A stretch of DNA of 64,000 bases, taken from assembly GCF_005886875.1 (NCBI RefSeq), contig NZ_PNBY01000036.1, positions 62,001 through 126,000 on the forward strand, given 5' to 3'. Below are positions 1-9,569 of this stretch, piece by piece; position 1 is the stretch's first letter; the number at the start of each line of letters is the position of its first letter. Under the pieces are notes generated by a model, which did not search any database, was not told the origin of the DNA, and was given only the letters and a program-made list of their open reading frames with translations. The translations under genes and the position numbers were made by a program. This stretch comes from Pseudoalteromonas aurantia. GTDB taxonomy: Bacteria; Pseudomonadota; Gammaproteobacteria; Enterobacterales; Alteromonadaceae.

Positions 1-1
1 A

Positions 2-622
2 CAAATCCAAACCATCGTACTGTCTTATTTAGAACCTGAGCAATCAGCTGAAATATTGTCTCAGTTTCCTGAAAAGGTGCGTTTAGACTTAACTATGCGT
101 ATAGCTAATTTGGAAGAAGTACAACCTGCGGCACTACAAGAGCTTAATGAAATCATGGAGAAACAGTTTGCAGGTCAAGCTGGTGCTCAGGCAGCTAAAA
201 TGGGAGGGTTGAAGGCCGCTGCTGATATTATGAACTATCTAGATACTAATGTTGAAGGGCAGTTAATGGATTCAATAAGAGAACACGACGAAGAAATGTC
301 GCAGCAAATTCAAGATTTAATGTTTGTCTTTGAAAATCTACTGGATGTCGAAGATAGAGGGATCCAAGCGATATTACGTGAAGTACAGCAAGACGTATTG
401 ATGAAAGCGATTAAAGGTACAGATGATGCGCTCAAAGATAAGATTTTAGCTAATATGTCGAAGCGAGCGGCTGAGATGATGGTAGATGATTTAGAAGCAA
501 TGCCACCTGTGCGAATAAGCGAAGTGGAAGCGGCGCAAAAAGAAGTACTCTCAACGGCCAGAAGATTAGCCGATTCTGGTGAAATCATGCTTGGTGGCGG
601 CGGCGGTGAGGAGTTCTTGTAA
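2..622 (+). CDS. fliG: Flagellar motor switch protein FliG, 5'-truncated
   Basis: This is the C-terminal ~206 residues of FliG, the C-ring protein that couples MotA/B-type stators to rotor rotation. The reading frame is open from base 2. The first visible residue is the Q of the middle-domain EHPQ motif, followed by the expected YLEPEQSAEIL helix. The charged C-terminal torque helix (LLDVEDRGIQAILREV) is present. The family is about 330-350 residues, so roughly 40% lies outside the window. An ATG/TTG inside this stretch is not the real start. fliH begins 3 bases after the stop, so this is the fliEFGHIJ-type operon. Recognition is firm. Confidence 0.96.
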   Translation, partial: QIQTIVLSYLEPEQSAEILSQFPEKVRLDLTMRIANLEEVQPAALQELNEIMEKQFAGQAGAQAAKMGGLKAAADIMNYLDTNVEGQLMDSIREHDEEMSQQIQDLMFVFENLLDVEDRGIQAILREVQQDVLMKAIKGTDDALKDKILANMSKRAAEMMVDDLEAMPPVRISEVEAAQKEVLSTARRLADSGEIMLGGGGGEEFL

Positions 623-625
623 ACG

Positions 626-1441
626 ATGAGTGATCCAAAGTTCTACAAAGGACGACCAATCGAAGGCGAAGCATTAGACGAATTATTAAAAAATTGGCCA
701 ATCCCAGATGTCTCTGATGATCCAAAGAAATACGCAGGTCGGTCAACGGCTTTTGGACAGCCTCTAGAAGACATATTTCAAAAGCCTGATGACAAAAAGA
801 ATGTAGAGCCAGAAGCACAAGAGCCTGAATTTCCAACACTGACAATGGAAGAGCTTGAGCAAATTCGTCAGGATGCGTATGAAGAAGGGATCAAGCAAGG
901 CCATGAGCAAGGTTACATTGATGGCTTTGACAAAGGCGTTAGTGAAGGAAAAGAAGCGGGTTATAAAGAAGGCGTAGACATTGGCAAGCAACAAGGGTTA
1001 GATGATGCCAAACCTCTCATTGAAGATAAATTACAGGTGCTATCCCAACTGGTAAATGATTTAAATGCACCATTGAGGCAAGTTGATGAGGCATGTGAAA
1101 AGCAGCTCGTTTACCTCGCCAATTTATTGGCGGAGGCCGTGATTTTCCAAGAGGTGACGACTAAGCCTGAGCTCATCTTATTGGCTTTGAAAAAAGCCAT
1201 GGACGCATTACCCATTGCCGAGCAAACCGTAAAAATTCACTTAAATCCGGAAGATATAGAAATCGTCAAAACAGCGTATGGTGAAGAAGAGCTTGAAAAG
1301 CAGCAATGGCAATTAATGGCGGAACCAACCTTAGATAGAGGGGGCTGTGAAGTTAAAACGACACAGTCATCTATTGATATGACGTTAAAAACACGGATAA
1401 AAGAAATATTGGATAAATTCTTGCATAATAGTGGTATCTAG
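626..1441 (+). CDS. fliH: Flagellar assembly protein FliH
   Basis: FliH is the cytoplasmic regulator of the FliI ATPase; it links the ATPase to the C-ring and export gate. The 271-residue protein has an acidic, proline-containing N-terminus and then a run of glycines at exact four-residue spacing from G88 to G124, the GxxxG ladder typical of FliH. A long helical part and a C-terminal domain ending ...MTLKTRIKEILDKFL follow. It starts 3 bases after fliG, with fliI immediately downstream. The C-terminus and position settle the call; FliH N-termini are poorly conserved in general. Confidence 0.94.
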   Translation: MSDPKFYKGRPIEGEALDELLKNWPIPDVSDDPKKYAGRSTAFGQPLEDIFQKPDDKKNVEPEAQEPEFPTLTMEELEQIRQDAYEEGIKQGHEQGYIDGFDKGVSEGKEAGYKEGVDIGKQQGLDDAKPLIEDKLQVLSQLVNDLNAPLRQVDEACEKQLVYLANLLAEAVIFQEVTTKPELILLALKKAMDALPIAEQTVKIHLNPEDIEIVKTAYGEEELEKQQWQLMAEPTLDRGGCEVKTTQSSIDMTLKTRIKEILDKFLHNSGI

Positions 1442-1450
1442 TGATGATCA

Positions 1451-2794
1451 TTGAATCCATTTATGAGTCTAAGTAGTCCTTTCGCAGAACGAATAGCACG
1501 TTATAAAAATCACATTCCACAATTCTCAGTACCCGTTGCAGGTAGCTTAACACGGGTTGTTGGGCTCACATTAGAAGCTAAAGGCTTGATAGCCCCGGTA
1601 GGCAGTCAATGTAAAATCGAGACCATTAGAGGGTTTGTTGATGCTGAGGTGATTGGTTTCAATAATGACATGTTATATCTCATGCCCAATGACCATATTT
1701 CGGGTGTATTGCCCGGTGCGCGTGTTATTCCACAATTAAATGAAACAGGCTTACCAGTCGGAATGGGTCTTTTAGGTCGTGTAGTCGATGGCCTTGGGCG
1801 ACCGTTGGATGGCCTAGGTAATATCGATGCACAAGAGACGTTAAAGTTTGCTCAAGAGCCAATTAATCCCCTTGCTAGACGACCGATAAAAGAGCCAATG
1901 GATGTTGGTGTTAGAGCAATCAACTCAATCATTACCGTTGGACAAGGCCAGAGAATGGGGCTATTTGCTGGTAGTGGTGTGGGGAAATCTGTTTTATTAG
2001 GAATGATGACGCGCGGCAGTGAAGCTGATGTTATTGTTGTTGGTTTGGTTGGCGAGCGTGGTCGAGAAGTAAAAGAATTTATTGATGAAATCTTAGGTGC
2101 TGAAGGGCGAAAGCGTTCAGTGGTGGTCGCTGCGCCTGCAGATGCATCGCCTTTAATGCGCTTAAAGGGGTGTGAAAGTGCGATAACAATTGCAGAGTAC
2201 TTCCGAGATCAAGGCTTAAGTGTATTGTTATTACTTGACTCGGTTACTCGCTATGCCATGGCGCAAAGAGAGATTGCGCTTGCGGTTGGAGAACCACCAG
2301 CCACTAAGGGTTATCCCCCCTCGGTTTTTGCTAAATTACCTGCGTTGGTTGAAAGAGCGGGTAATGGGGGAGAAGGGCAAGGATCGATCACCGCATTTTT
2401 TACCGTATTGAGTGAGGGTGACGATATGCAAGACCCTATCGCTGACGCGGCACGCGCTATTTTAGATGGTCATATTGTGCTATCACGAGAACTTGCTGAT
2501 AGTGGACATTACCCCGCGATAGACATTGAGAAGTCAATTAGTCGTGTCATGCCACAGGTTGTGTCAGAAAGCCATATGCAACAAGCAAGGGTATTAAAAC
2601 AGGTCTATTCTATGTATCAGCAGAACAAAGACATGATCACGTTAGGGGCTTATCAGCAAGGCAGTGATCAAATGTTAGATCAGGCAATAAATATGATGCC
2701 AACAGTGAATGCTTTTTTACAGCAAGGCATGAAAGATGTATTAAATTACGATGAGTGTTTACAGGGGCTCGCACAATTATTGGGGCAAGGCTAA
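1451..2794 (+). CDS. fliI: Flagellum-specific ATP synthase / export ATPase FliI
   Basis: FliI is the F1-beta-like hexameric ATPase of the flagellar type III export apparatus. It shows a Walker A motif GSGVGKS at about residues 174-180, a Walker B stretch [10 protein letters not shown], and the family signature around [16 protein letters not shown]. The reading frame is closed by TGA at 1445, so the first usable start is TTG 1451; ATG 1463 is the only near alternative. Neither has a clear Shine-Dalgarno, suggesting coupling to fliH translation. The 447-residue length is normal. The stop overlaps the fliJ start. Confidence 0.97.
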   Translation: MNPFMSLSSPFAERIARYKNHIPQFSVPVAGSLTRVVGLTLEAKGLIAPVGSQCKIETIRGFVDAEVIGFNNDMLYLMPNDHISGVLPGARVIPQLNETGLPVGMGLLGRVVDGLGRPLDGLGNIDAQETLKFAQEPINPLARRPIKEPMDVGVRAINSIITVGQGQRMGLFAGSGVGKSVLLGMMTRGSEADVIVVGLVGERGREVKEFIDEILGAEGRKRSVVVAAPADASPLMRLKGCESAITIAEYFRDQGLSVLLLLDSVTRYAMAQREIALAVGEPPATKGYPPSVFAKLPALVERAGNGGEGQGSITAFFTVLSEGDDMQDPIADAARAILDGHIVLSRELADSGHYPAIDIEKSISRVMPQVVSESHMQQARVLKQVYSMYQQNKDMITLGAYQQGSDQMLDQAINMMPTVNAFLQQGMKDVLNYDECLQGLAQLLGQG

Positions 2795-3237
2795 TGGCAT
2801 CAGATAAATTAGCGCTACTTTACAAATTGGAAAGTGAAAAAGAAGAAAATTTGAAAGTAAATTATGTGCAAGCGCAACAGCACCTATCAGCGAATCAGCA
2901 AAAGCTTAAAGGCCTTAATGATTTTCGGTTAGAGTATACACAGCAGTTACACTTAAAAGCACAGAATGGCTTACAAACGAGTGGTTTTAATCAGTATCAG
3001 GCGTTCATAAAAAAAATTGAAGAGGCTATAAAACAACAGGCTTCTACTGTGATGACGGCACAGCAAGTTGTAGAACAGCGTAAGAAAATTTGGCTTGCTC
3101 AGCAAGTTAAAGCCAAAGCGATCGAAATGCTTATGAATAAGCGTGCATTGGAAAAGCAAGCGCGTATAAATAAAGCTGAACAAGTTATGTTAGATGAATT
3201 TGCAACAAATCAATTTATGCGTCGAAAAGCGAGCTAA
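2794..3237 (+). CDS. fliJ: Flagellar export chaperone FliJ
   Basis: FliJ is the small coiled-coil stalk protein of the export ATPase, analogous to F1-gamma. It has 147 residues, nearly all predicted helical, rich in K, Q and E, with a heptad-like pattern. The start is ATG 2794, sharing one base with the fliI TAA (TAATG). The frame is open 13 codons further upstream but those codons lie inside fliI and are not needed. It is the last gene of the fliGHIJ unit; a sigma-54 promoter for fliK begins immediately after its stop. Confidence 0.92.
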   Translation: MASDKLALLYKLESEKEENLKVNYVQAQQHLSANQQKLKGLNDFRLEYTQQLHLKAQNGLQTSGFNQYQAFIKKIEEAIKQQASTVMTAQQVVEQRKKIWLAQQVKAKAIEMLMNKRALEKQARINKAEQVMLDEFATNQFMRRKAS

Positions 3238-3239
3238 AT

Positions 3240-3255
3240 TGGCGTGTTAATTGCT
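3240..3255 (+). promoter_or_regulatory. Sigma-54 promoter upstream of fliK
   Basis: The sequence TTGGCGTGTTAATTGCTT has GG at 3241-3242 and GC at 3253-3254, separated by exactly 10 bases, the -24/-12 pattern of RpoN promoters. It begins 3 bases after the fliJ stop, 61 bases before fliK. In vibrios and related polar flagellates such promoters are driven by FlrA/FlrC-type activators; that link is inferred here. Confidence 0.75.
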
Positions 3256-3315
3256 TTGATAAAATAAGTTATTCAATGTGCGGCCTTCTCTTGCCGTCCA
3301 AGTACAGGTGATTAT

Positions 3316-5265
3316 ATGCTCAATGTGAAATCAGATTTGGCCTTACTCAACGCAGAATATTCTGAACGGCTCATTAGTGAAGAACAAAAATCGTCAGAAG
3401 CTGATGAGGAGTTTGCTCAGGAGCTAAGTAAATATGAAGAGCATATAGCTTGTCAACATAGAGACAAGCATGAGGGTGCCTATGACAGTGAAGTACATAG
3501 TCAGAATCATTCAGCGGATGAGGCCTCACGCTCTGGCGATGTTGAATTTGAGCAAGTGAAATCAATGTCGGCTAATGAAGGAGATAATACAGACTTCTTA
3601 GCACAGATAAATGCCGCGCAACAACAAAGCACTTCTATACAAAGTCATAGCGATGAAGAAAGTCCCGCTTCGACATCTCAGTTGTCGCAAGTCGCTCAGG
3701 CAATAGAAAAAGCGAAACAGGGGCAAGCCCAGCAAAGCATGCCTTCCCTTGAAACGGGTGCAGTTAAAAATTTGAATCGTGAATTGGTAGCAAAAGAGCA
3801 AACGGTTGTCTCGGGCAAAGACGAAAAGAAAATAATGGAAGTCTTTGCGAGTAAACAAGGTGTTGTTGATCCAAAAGTAGTTAACGCTTCTGAAAAAGCA
3901 AGTGTAGGGGCCGAGGCAGTCCAAATAAAAGACATGACAAATAAATCTGATGGACGCACGAATTTAGGTTCGCTTTTGGTAAATAAAGATCAAATCCAAA
4001 AGGGTTCCATTGATGAGCAGCCTAAACATCAAGGCGGTGTAACAATTGATGTGTTAAATCGTAAAGATGAGCACAAAATTGATGTTGATAATGTGAGTGT
4101 AAATAAGGCCAGCCCGAATGAACAAACTGCTGGTAAAAAGGGACTACTCAATGGCATAGAAGCGCGTATTACCCCACCTTCCTCTGATACAAAGCCCATA
4201 GCACTGTTACAGCAGGCTGAGTCGACTCTGACTGATGAACTTGGCTACCCACAATTAAGTGGCACAGATAAAAAAGCCCTAGAATCGTTACTTCGTGATG
4301 CCATTGAAAGCGGTAAGTTATCGAGCGAAGGCAGAAAGCAAGCTGAATTGACATTACAAGCGATGAAAAACTTAGACAATGAGAAGCTTGATAAAACGAT
4401 GCTTAAGGACGAAGCTGAGCTGCCATCTGAAGTGACAGTAGAGCAGCGCCAAGGTGAGACTAAGCCTGTCGCAAAAAAAACGGATGTAGCACAGTCCCCC
4501 TTGAACGCAGTAAAAGTGGGCGATGAGTCTGCTCGTAGTTATGAAGTAAAGGCACTGCAAGAACAAAACCTTAAAGACCAACAAATAGTTGATGAGTTGA
4601 TATACAAATCAGATGTAGCCACGAATAAAGCGCCGGTCAGTACTCAGGTTGAACAATTATTCAAAGCTGTAATGCAGCCTACTAATTCACAAATGCATTC
4701 GACCCAAGTTCAGAGTAATACCGGCTTGAGTGACTTTAACACGACAATTCAAATGTTAGATTCAGTGCAAAGTCAGCAAGTGAATCAAAATCAACAAAGT
4801 ATGCTCTCGGGTAAGGTCATGGCAGATCCTGAGGTTCAGCAAGCGATAAACATGGCACGTAATGATGCAGCTAAAGTACTACAAGAAAAAGTATCTATGA
4901 TGCTGAACTTAAACAACAAGCAGGCGGAAATACGATTAGACCCACCAGAGCTTGGTAGTATGCAGATCCGCATTAGGAGTGATGCGGAACAAGCTCAGGT
5001 TAACTTTGTGGTGCAAAATCAGCAAGCAAAAGAGGTGCTTGAGCAATCTATGCCTAAACTGAAAGAAATGCTAGCTGAGCAAGGCATTGAATTGGGTGAA
5101 AGTAATATACAGCAAGAAAACTCAAGTGCTGAACAGGAACAAAGTGATAACAATCAACAACAAGGGCATTCAAAGCTTGCTAATCACAATGACGAAGCGC
5201 AAAATAGCCCACAATTGGTCACTAGCAGATCAGATGAAGGATCAGGAATAGATTACTATGCGTAA
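3316..5265 (+). CDS. fliK: Flagellar hook-length control protein FliK
   Basis: FliK is the secreted ruler that measures hook length and triggers the FlhB substrate-specificity switch. The 649-residue protein has a long low-complexity N-terminal region rich in Q, S, E and K, and a conserved C-terminal Flg_hook domain around residues 520-600 (EIRLDPPELGSMQIRI, then VNFVVQNQQAKEVLEQSMPKLKEML). A Q/N-rich tail follows. The start is ATG 3316. It heads its own transcription unit behind a sigma-54 promoter. A second Flg_hook protein is encoded at 23668-25911. Confidence 0.93.
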   Translation: MLNVKSDLALLNAEYSERLISEEQKSSEADEEFAQELSKYEEHIACQHRDKHEGAYDSEVHSQNHSADEASRSGDVEFEQVKSMSANEGDNTDFLAQINAAQQQSTSIQSHSDEESPASTSQLSQVAQAIEKAKQGQAQQSMPSLETGAVKNLNRELVAKEQTVVSGKDEKKIMEVFASKQGVVDPKVVNASEKASVGAEAVQIKDMTNKSDGRTNLGSLLVNKDQIQKGSIDEQPKHQGGVTIDVLNRKDEHKIDVDNVSVNKASPNEQTAGKKGLLNGIEARITPPSSDTKPIALLQQAESTLTDELGYPQLSGTDKKALESLLRDAIESGKLSSEGRKQAELTLQAMKNLDNEKLDKTMLKDEAELPSEVTVEQRQGETKPVAKKTDVAQSPLNAVKVGDESARSYEVKALQEQNLKDQQIVDELIYKSDVATNKAPVSTQVEQLFKAVMQPTNSQMHSTQVQSNTGLSDFNTTIQMLDSVQSQQVNQNQQSMLSGKVMADPEVQQAINMARNDAAKVLQEKVSMMLNLNNKQAEIRLDPPELGSMQIRIRSDAEQAQVNFVVQNQQAKEVLEQSMPKLKEMLAEQGIELGESNIQQENSSAEQEQSDNNQQQGHSKLANHNDEAQNSPQLVTSRSDEGSGIDYYA

Positions 5266-5292
5266 CAGCTGCTATGATATAAATAGAAACCT

Positions 5293-5312
5293 AGTGATTT
5301 TGCATCACTTTT
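5293..5312 (+). terminator. Short hairpin plus T-run between fliK and fliL
   Basis: AGTGAT (5293-5298) pairs with ATCACT (5304-5309) around a 5-base loop and runs into TTTT. The 6-bp stem is weak, so partial attenuation between fliK and fliL is more likely than full termination. Confidence 0.3.
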
Positions 5313-5322
5313 AAGGATTGGT

Positions 5323-5847
5323 ATGGCAGAAGAAACAGATTTAGAGATAGAAGAAGCGGGTGGTGGGAAGAAAAAGCTCATCATTATCATTGCAGCAGTT
5401 GTTGTAATTTTGGGCGGTGTAGCTGGGTTTTTTCTGATGTCAGGGTCGGACGAGCCTGTTGAAACACTGGAAGAAGAAACGGCAATGGTGGAGACCCCAG
5501 CTTCTGGTGGAGCGACCGCTGAAACAGGCAGTGCACTTTACGTTGCAATGCCAAGGCCATTTGTTTTTAACGTACCGGGTGCAAGTCGAGATAGGATTGT
5601 ACAAATTAAGGTACAGCTCTTAGTCAGAGGAGATGGTAATGAGGAAATTGCAAAGAAGCATATTCCTTTAATTGAGGGAACACTTTTAAGTGTATTTTCT
5701 ACAACCACCGCAGATGAGTTGAGCACTAGCGCAGGCAAAGAAACGCTTAGATTAACCGCATTGGATAAAGTACAAGCGGCAATGGAAGGTGTCGAGGGTA
5801 GCAAAGTCGTTGAACGGGTTTTGTTTACTGGCTTTGTAATGCAGTAG
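5323..5847 (+). CDS. fliL: Flagellar basal body-associated protein FliL
   Basis: FliL is an inner-membrane protein that surrounds or supports the stator units at the flagellar base. It has 174 residues: a short acidic cytoplasmic start, one membrane segment at about residues 18-40 (KLIIIIAAVVVILGGVAGFFLM), an acidic periplasmic linker, and the FliL domain (YVAMPRPFVFNVPG, VQIKVQLLVRG) ending in VLFTGFVMQ. The start is ATG 5323, with an AAGGA ribosome site 9 bases ahead. It lies between fliK and fliM as usual. Confidence 0.95.
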   Translation: MAEETDLEIEEAGGGKKKLIIIIAAVVVILGGVAGFFLMSGSDEPVETLEEETAMVETPASGGATAETGSALYVAMPRPFVFNVPGASRDRIVQIKVQLLVRGDGNEEIAKKHIPLIEGTLLSVFSTTTADELSTSAGKETLRLTALDKVQAAMEGVEGSKVVERVLFTGFVMQ

Positions 5848-5859
5848 TGAGGGTTTACG

Positions 5860-6954
5860 GTGAGTGATTTATTATCTCAAGACGAAATTGATGCGCTATT
5901 ACATGGCGTTGATGAAGTTGAAGAAGAAGAAGTAGTCGATGGTGAGGACGGAGAGCCCTCTAACGCTCTACAATATGACTTTTCATCACAAGATCGGATT
6001 GTGCGTGGTCGCATGCCGACGCTTGAGATTGTTAATGAACGCTTTGCGCGCCATATGCGGATCAGCTTGTTTAATATGATGCGTCGAACAGCTGAAGTGT
6101 CGATTAACGGTGTTCAAATGCTGAAGTTTGGCGAATATATCCATACTTTATTTGTACCAACTAGTTTGAATATGGTGCGTTTTCGTCCGTTAAAAGGCAC
6201 TGGTCTTATTACCATGGAAGCGCGTTTAGTCTTTATTCTAGTAGACAACTTCTTTGGTGGAGATGGGCGCTATCATGCAAAAATAGAAGGTCGAGAATTT
6301 ACTCCAACAGAACGCCGTATTGTTCAAATGCTCTTGAAGATTATATTTGAAGACTACAAAGAGGCGTGGGCGCCCGTAATGGATGTCTCTTTCGAATATT
6401 TAGATTCAGAAGTAAACCCTGCAATGGCTAACATTGTAAGCCCCACTGAGGTCGTTGTTATAAGCTCTTTTCATATCGAGCTTGATGGCGGTGGCGGCGA
6501 TTTTCATATTTCTTTGCCTTACTCAATGCTAGAGCCTATTCGTGAATTATTAGATGCCGGTGTGCAATCTGATACAGAAGATACGGACTTACGCTGGAGT
6601 AAAGCATTGCGTGATGAAATTATGGATGTTGAGGTTGAGCTATCAACTCAATTACTTGAAGTAGACTTATCGCTAGAGCAAATTATGGAGCTAAAAACGG
6701 GTGATGTTATTCCGGTTGAAATGCCTGAACACATTACTGTTTTTGTTGAAGAGTTGCCAACATACCGTGCAAAAATGGGTCGCTCTCGTGACAATATTGC
6801 TTTGCAAATTAGCGAAAAAATTAAGCGTCCAGAGTCTGTTAAATCTGAGCTACATGTATTTACCAAAGGCGGTAAAAAATTGGACTCGGATGCAGAACTG
6901 GCTGAGTTAGAAGAAGATTTACACTTGTCTGATGGCGTAGACCTCGACTGGTGA
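5860..6954 (+). CDS. fliM: Flagellar motor switch protein FliM
   Basis: FliM is the C-ring protein that binds phospho-CheY and switches rotation. The N-terminus holds the CheY-binding peptide (LSQDEIDALLHG, residues 5-16), followed by an acidic linker, the middle domain with GGDGRY-type motif and a C-terminal SpoA domain. It has 364 residues from a GTG start at 5860; the N-terminal match to the family confirms that start. It follows fliL by 12 bases and is followed by fliN. The same short CheY-binding motif recurs in CheZ and, three times, in CheA of this window. Confidence 0.97.
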   Translation: MSDLLSQDEIDALLHGVDEVEEEEVVDGEDGEPSNALQYDFSSQDRIVRGRMPTLEIVNERFARHMRISLFNMMRRTAEVSINGVQMLKFGEYIHTLFVPTSLNMVRFRPLKGTGLITMEARLVFILVDNFFGGDGRYHAKIEGREFTPTERRIVQMLLKIIFEDYKEAWAPVMDVSFEYLDSEVNPAMANIVSPTEVVVISSFHIELDGGGGDFHISLPYSMLEPIRELLDAGVQSDTEDTDLRWSKALRDEIMDVEVELSTQLLEVDLSLEQIMELKTGDVIPVEMPEHITVFVEELPTYRAKMGRSRDNIALQISEKIKRPESVKSELHVFTKGGKKLDSDAELAELEEDLHLSDGVDLDW

Positions 6955-6981
6955 TCATTGATTTAATAAGGTTTAAATAGT

Positions 6982-7380
6982 ATGAGTGATGATCAAGATA
7001 CAATGGATGAGTGGGCTGCCGCGTTAGCTGAAGCTGATGATAGCGCTCAAGGCGAAGAACCTGAAGTAGCTGAACTTGATGAACTAACAGATGCATCCGG
7101 TAGTTTATCGGCTGATGAAACTCGAAAACTTGATACCATTTTAGATATTCCCGTTACCATTTCTATGGAAGTGGGTCGTTCAAAGATAAATATCAGAAAT
7201 TTATTGCAGCTCAACCAAGGATCTGTGGTTGAATTGGATCGTGTCGCGGGAGAGCCGTTGGATGTATTGGTAAATGGCACTTTGATTGCACATGGTGAAG
7301 TCGTTGTGGTAAATGATAAATTTGGTATTCGTTTAACAGACGTGATCAGTCAAGTAGAACGTATTAAAAAGCTACGATGA
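6982..7380 (+). CDS. fliN: Flagellar motor switch protein FliN
   Basis: FliN is the lower C-ring component that pairs with FliM and docks FliH. It has 132 residues: an acidic N-terminal region of about 50 residues and a C-terminal SpoA/FliN domain (DIPVTISMEVGRSKINIRNL, then GEPLDVLVNGTLIAHGEVVV, ending in VERIKKLR). The start is ATG 6982, with TAAGG ahead of it. The last four bases overlap fliO (ATGA), implying coupled translation. Confidence 0.97.
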   Translation: MSDDQDTMDEWAAALAEADDSAQGEEPEVAELDELTDASGSLSADETRKLDTILDIPVTISMEVGRSKINIRNLLQLNQGSVVELDRVAGEPLDVLVNGTLIAHGEVVVVNDKFGIRLTDVISQVERIKKLR

Positions 7381-7781
7381 ACAGACTGCTACTCTTACTT
7401 TTATTATTCCCCTGTGTGGCTCTTTCTTCCACACAGACCGTAGGTCTAAGCTCTGAACTCGTATCAGTGGCCTTGTCCTTACTTATGGTTGTATTGTTGA
7501 TCATTGGTTTAGGTTTTTTTTTAAAAAAGCTGAATCCAAATATTGGGAATAATAGAGACTTTAAAGTTGTGAGAAGTTTGCCACTGGGTACGAAAGAGCG
7601 TTTGCTTGTTGTAGAAATTGACGGTAAACAATTGCTCCTAGGTGTAACTCCACAAAATATCAATTACTTACATCAGTTAGATACTCCCTTAGAAGTACAA
7701 ACTGCCCCAGCTTTTGCCAAAGAGCTAAGCCGCTTTTTAACAATGAACCATAAAAATAATAAGAACACTTCTGATGATTAG
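7377..7781 (+). CDS. fliO: Flagellar biosynthetic protein FliO
   Basis: FliO is a bitopic membrane protein that helps assemble the FliP core of the export gate. It has 134 residues: a signal-like N-terminus, one strong membrane segment at about residues 32-50 ([18 protein letters not shown]) and a small cytoplasmic domain ([19 protein letters not shown]). It starts inside the fliN stop and its own end overlaps fliP by 8 bases. FliO sequences vary, but position and domain make the call sound. Confidence 0.93.
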   Translation: MNRLLLLLLLFPCVALSSTQTVGLSSELVSVALSLLMVVLLIIGLGFFLKKLNPNIGNNRDFKVVRSLPLGTKERLLVVEIDGKQLLLGVTPQNINYLHQLDTPLEVQTAPAFAKELSRFLTMNHKNNKNTSDD

Positions 7782-8514
7782 ATTATTCTTTATTGCGCTT
7801 ATGCTGATGATCTCACCACATGTTGCAGCCGAAGGTATTGATGCCTTGAGTATTACGACAAATCCAGATGGTTCTCAAGAGTACTCTGTAACATTGCAAG
7901 TATTGGCAATAATGACAGCGATGAGTTTCATACCAGCCGCTGTGATTATGATGACGTCATTTACGCGAATTATTATTGTGTTGGCTATTTTGCGACAAGC
8001 TATTGGACTTCAGCAGTCTCCCTCCAATCAAATCTTATTGGGTATGTCTCTGTTTTTAACGTTTTTTATTATGGCGCCTATTTTTGGGCAAATAAACGAT
8101 GATGCAGTACAACCTTATTTGAATGAGAAGATGACATCGATTGAGGCACTAAACGTAGCAAAAGAACCGATTAAAACATTTATGCTGTCGCAGACTCGAA
8201 TTAAAGATTTGGAAACATTTGCAAAAATAGCCGGTTACGACAAGCTAAATGCGCCAGAAGACACGCCTTTTATGGTCATTATTCCTGCATTTGTGACCAG
8301 TGAATTACAAACGGCGTTTATTATTGGTTTTATGTTTTTTATCCCGTTTTTGATAGTTGATTTAGTGGTTGCCAGTGTCTTGATGGCAATGGGTATGATG
8401 ATGCTGTCGCCTATGATTGTTTCTCTTCCGTTTAAAATTATGCTTTTTGTCCTTGTTGATGGTTGGGGGCTGGTGATGGGGACCCTCGCACGTAGCTTTG
8501 GTTTAGGGACTTGA
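7774..8514 (+). CDS. fliP: Flagellar biosynthetic protein FliP
   Basis: FliP forms, with FliQ and FliR, the export-gate core in the inner membrane. The 246-residue protein starts with a cleavable signal peptide (cleavage after VAA, about residue 19) and has four hydrophobic segments with the family sequences [20 protein letters not shown] and [13 protein letters not shown] near the end. The start is ATG 7774, inside the 3' end of fliO. fliQ follows by one base. Confidence 0.97.
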   Translation: MIRLFFIALMLMISPHVAAEGIDALSITTNPDGSQEYSVTLQVLAIMTAMSFIPAAVIMMTSFTRIIIVLAILRQAIGLQQSPSNQILLGMSLFLTFFIMAPIFGQINDDAVQPYLNEKMTSIEALNVAKEPIKTFMLSQTRIKDLETFAKIAGYDKLNAPEDTPFMVIIPAFVTSELQTAFIIGFMFFIPFLIVDLVVASVLMAMGMMMLSPMIVSLPFKIMLFVLVDGWGLVMGTLARSFGLGT

Positions 8515-8515
8515 T

Positions 8516-8785
8516 ATGGAACCTGAAGTATTTGTTGATATATTAAGTGATGCATTATTCTTAGTGATTAAACTTGTTGCGGCAATTGTACTTCCGGGGT
8601 TAACAATTGGCTTAGTCGTCGCAGTGTTTCAAGCTGCGACGTCAATCAATGAACAGACGTTAAGCTTTTTACCTCGACTAATTATTACGATATTAGCTTT
8701 GATAGTTGGTGGACATTGGTTAACACAAGAGTTAATGGATTTCTTTAAAGGCTTAGTACTCATGATCCCTGAAATTGCAGGTTAA
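8516..8785 (+). CDS. fliQ: Flagellar biosynthetic protein FliQ
   Basis: FliQ is the small two-helix membrane subunit of the export gate. It has 89 residues with two hydrophobic segments (about 16-40 and 50-74) and the family core PGLTIGLVVAVFQAATSINEQTLSFLPR. Length is standard. It is packed between fliP and fliR with 1-base gaps. Confidence 0.97.
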   Translation: MEPEVFVDILSDALFLVIKLVAAIVLPGLTIGLVVAVFQAATSINEQTLSFLPRLIITILALIVGGHWLTQELMDFFKGLVLMIPEIAG

Positions 8786-8786
8786 T

Positions 8787-9566
8787 ATGGAGTTCCCGTT
8801 TGCAATTATCATCCAATGGTTGAGCGATTTTTTATTACCTCTAGTACGAATAAGCTCGATGATTATGGTCATGGCAGGATTGGGAGCCCAAACAGTGCCA
8901 ACTAGGATAAAGCTTGGGCTTTCAGTGACCGTTACCTTTGCTGTGGTACCAGTACTACCACCTGCTCAATTTACCGAGCTATTTTCATTGTCTATGATTT
9001 TTGTCGTGATCCAGCAAATGATCATTGGTATTGCGATTGGCTTCGCATCTTTATTGTTACTTAATACATTCATTATTGCAGGGCAAATATTAGCAATGCA
9101 AACAGGTCTTGGTTTTGCCTCTGTCGTCGACCCTGCAAACGGTTTGAGTGTGCCAGCCGTTGGTCAATTTTATCTTATTTTAGCGACCTTTTTATTTTTT
9201 GTATTTAATGGCCATTTGATGATGTTGCAGATGGTGGTGTTTAGTTTTGAAACATTGCCGATTAATGGCCAATGGTTAGTTGTTGATAATTATTGGCAGA
9301 TAGTAAACTGGGGCGGATGGATGTTTACGACTGCTTTAGCTTTGTCGTTGGCCCCCCTAACAGCTATGCTAGTGATTAATATCTCCTTTGGTATTATGAC
9401 TCGAGCTTCGCCTCAAATGAATATATTTGCCGTTGGCTTTGCGTTTACTCTAGTAGCGGGTTTGACAATTATATGGGCTACTCTGGGAAATTTTATTGTG
9501 CAATATGAGTTTCAGTGGCTGAAAACTGTTGAATTAATGTGTAACTTAATTGGGTGCTCGGTGTAG
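8787..9566 (+). CDS. fliR: Flagellar biosynthetic protein FliR
   Basis: FliR is the polytopic gate subunit that completes the FliPQR complex. ATG 8787, one base after the fliQ stop, gives 259 residues with about six membrane segments and the motif GFASVVDPANGLSVP. An upstream in-frame TTG at 8775 would overlap fliQ by four codons and is less likely. flhB follows by 3 bases. Confidence 0.96.
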   Translation: MEFPFAIIIQWLSDFLLPLVRISSMIMVMAGLGAQTVPTRIKLGLSVTVTFAVVPVLPPAQFTELFSLSMIFVVIQQMIIGIAIGFASLLLLNTFIIAGQILAMQTGLGFASVVDPANGLSVPAVGQFYLILATFLFFVFNGHLMMLQMVVFSFETLPINGQWLVVDNYWQIVNWGGWMFTTALALSLAPLTAMLVINISFGIMTRASPQMNIFAVGFAFTLVAGLTIIWATLGNFIVQYEFQWLKTVELMCNLIGCSV

Positions 9567-9569
9567 TGT

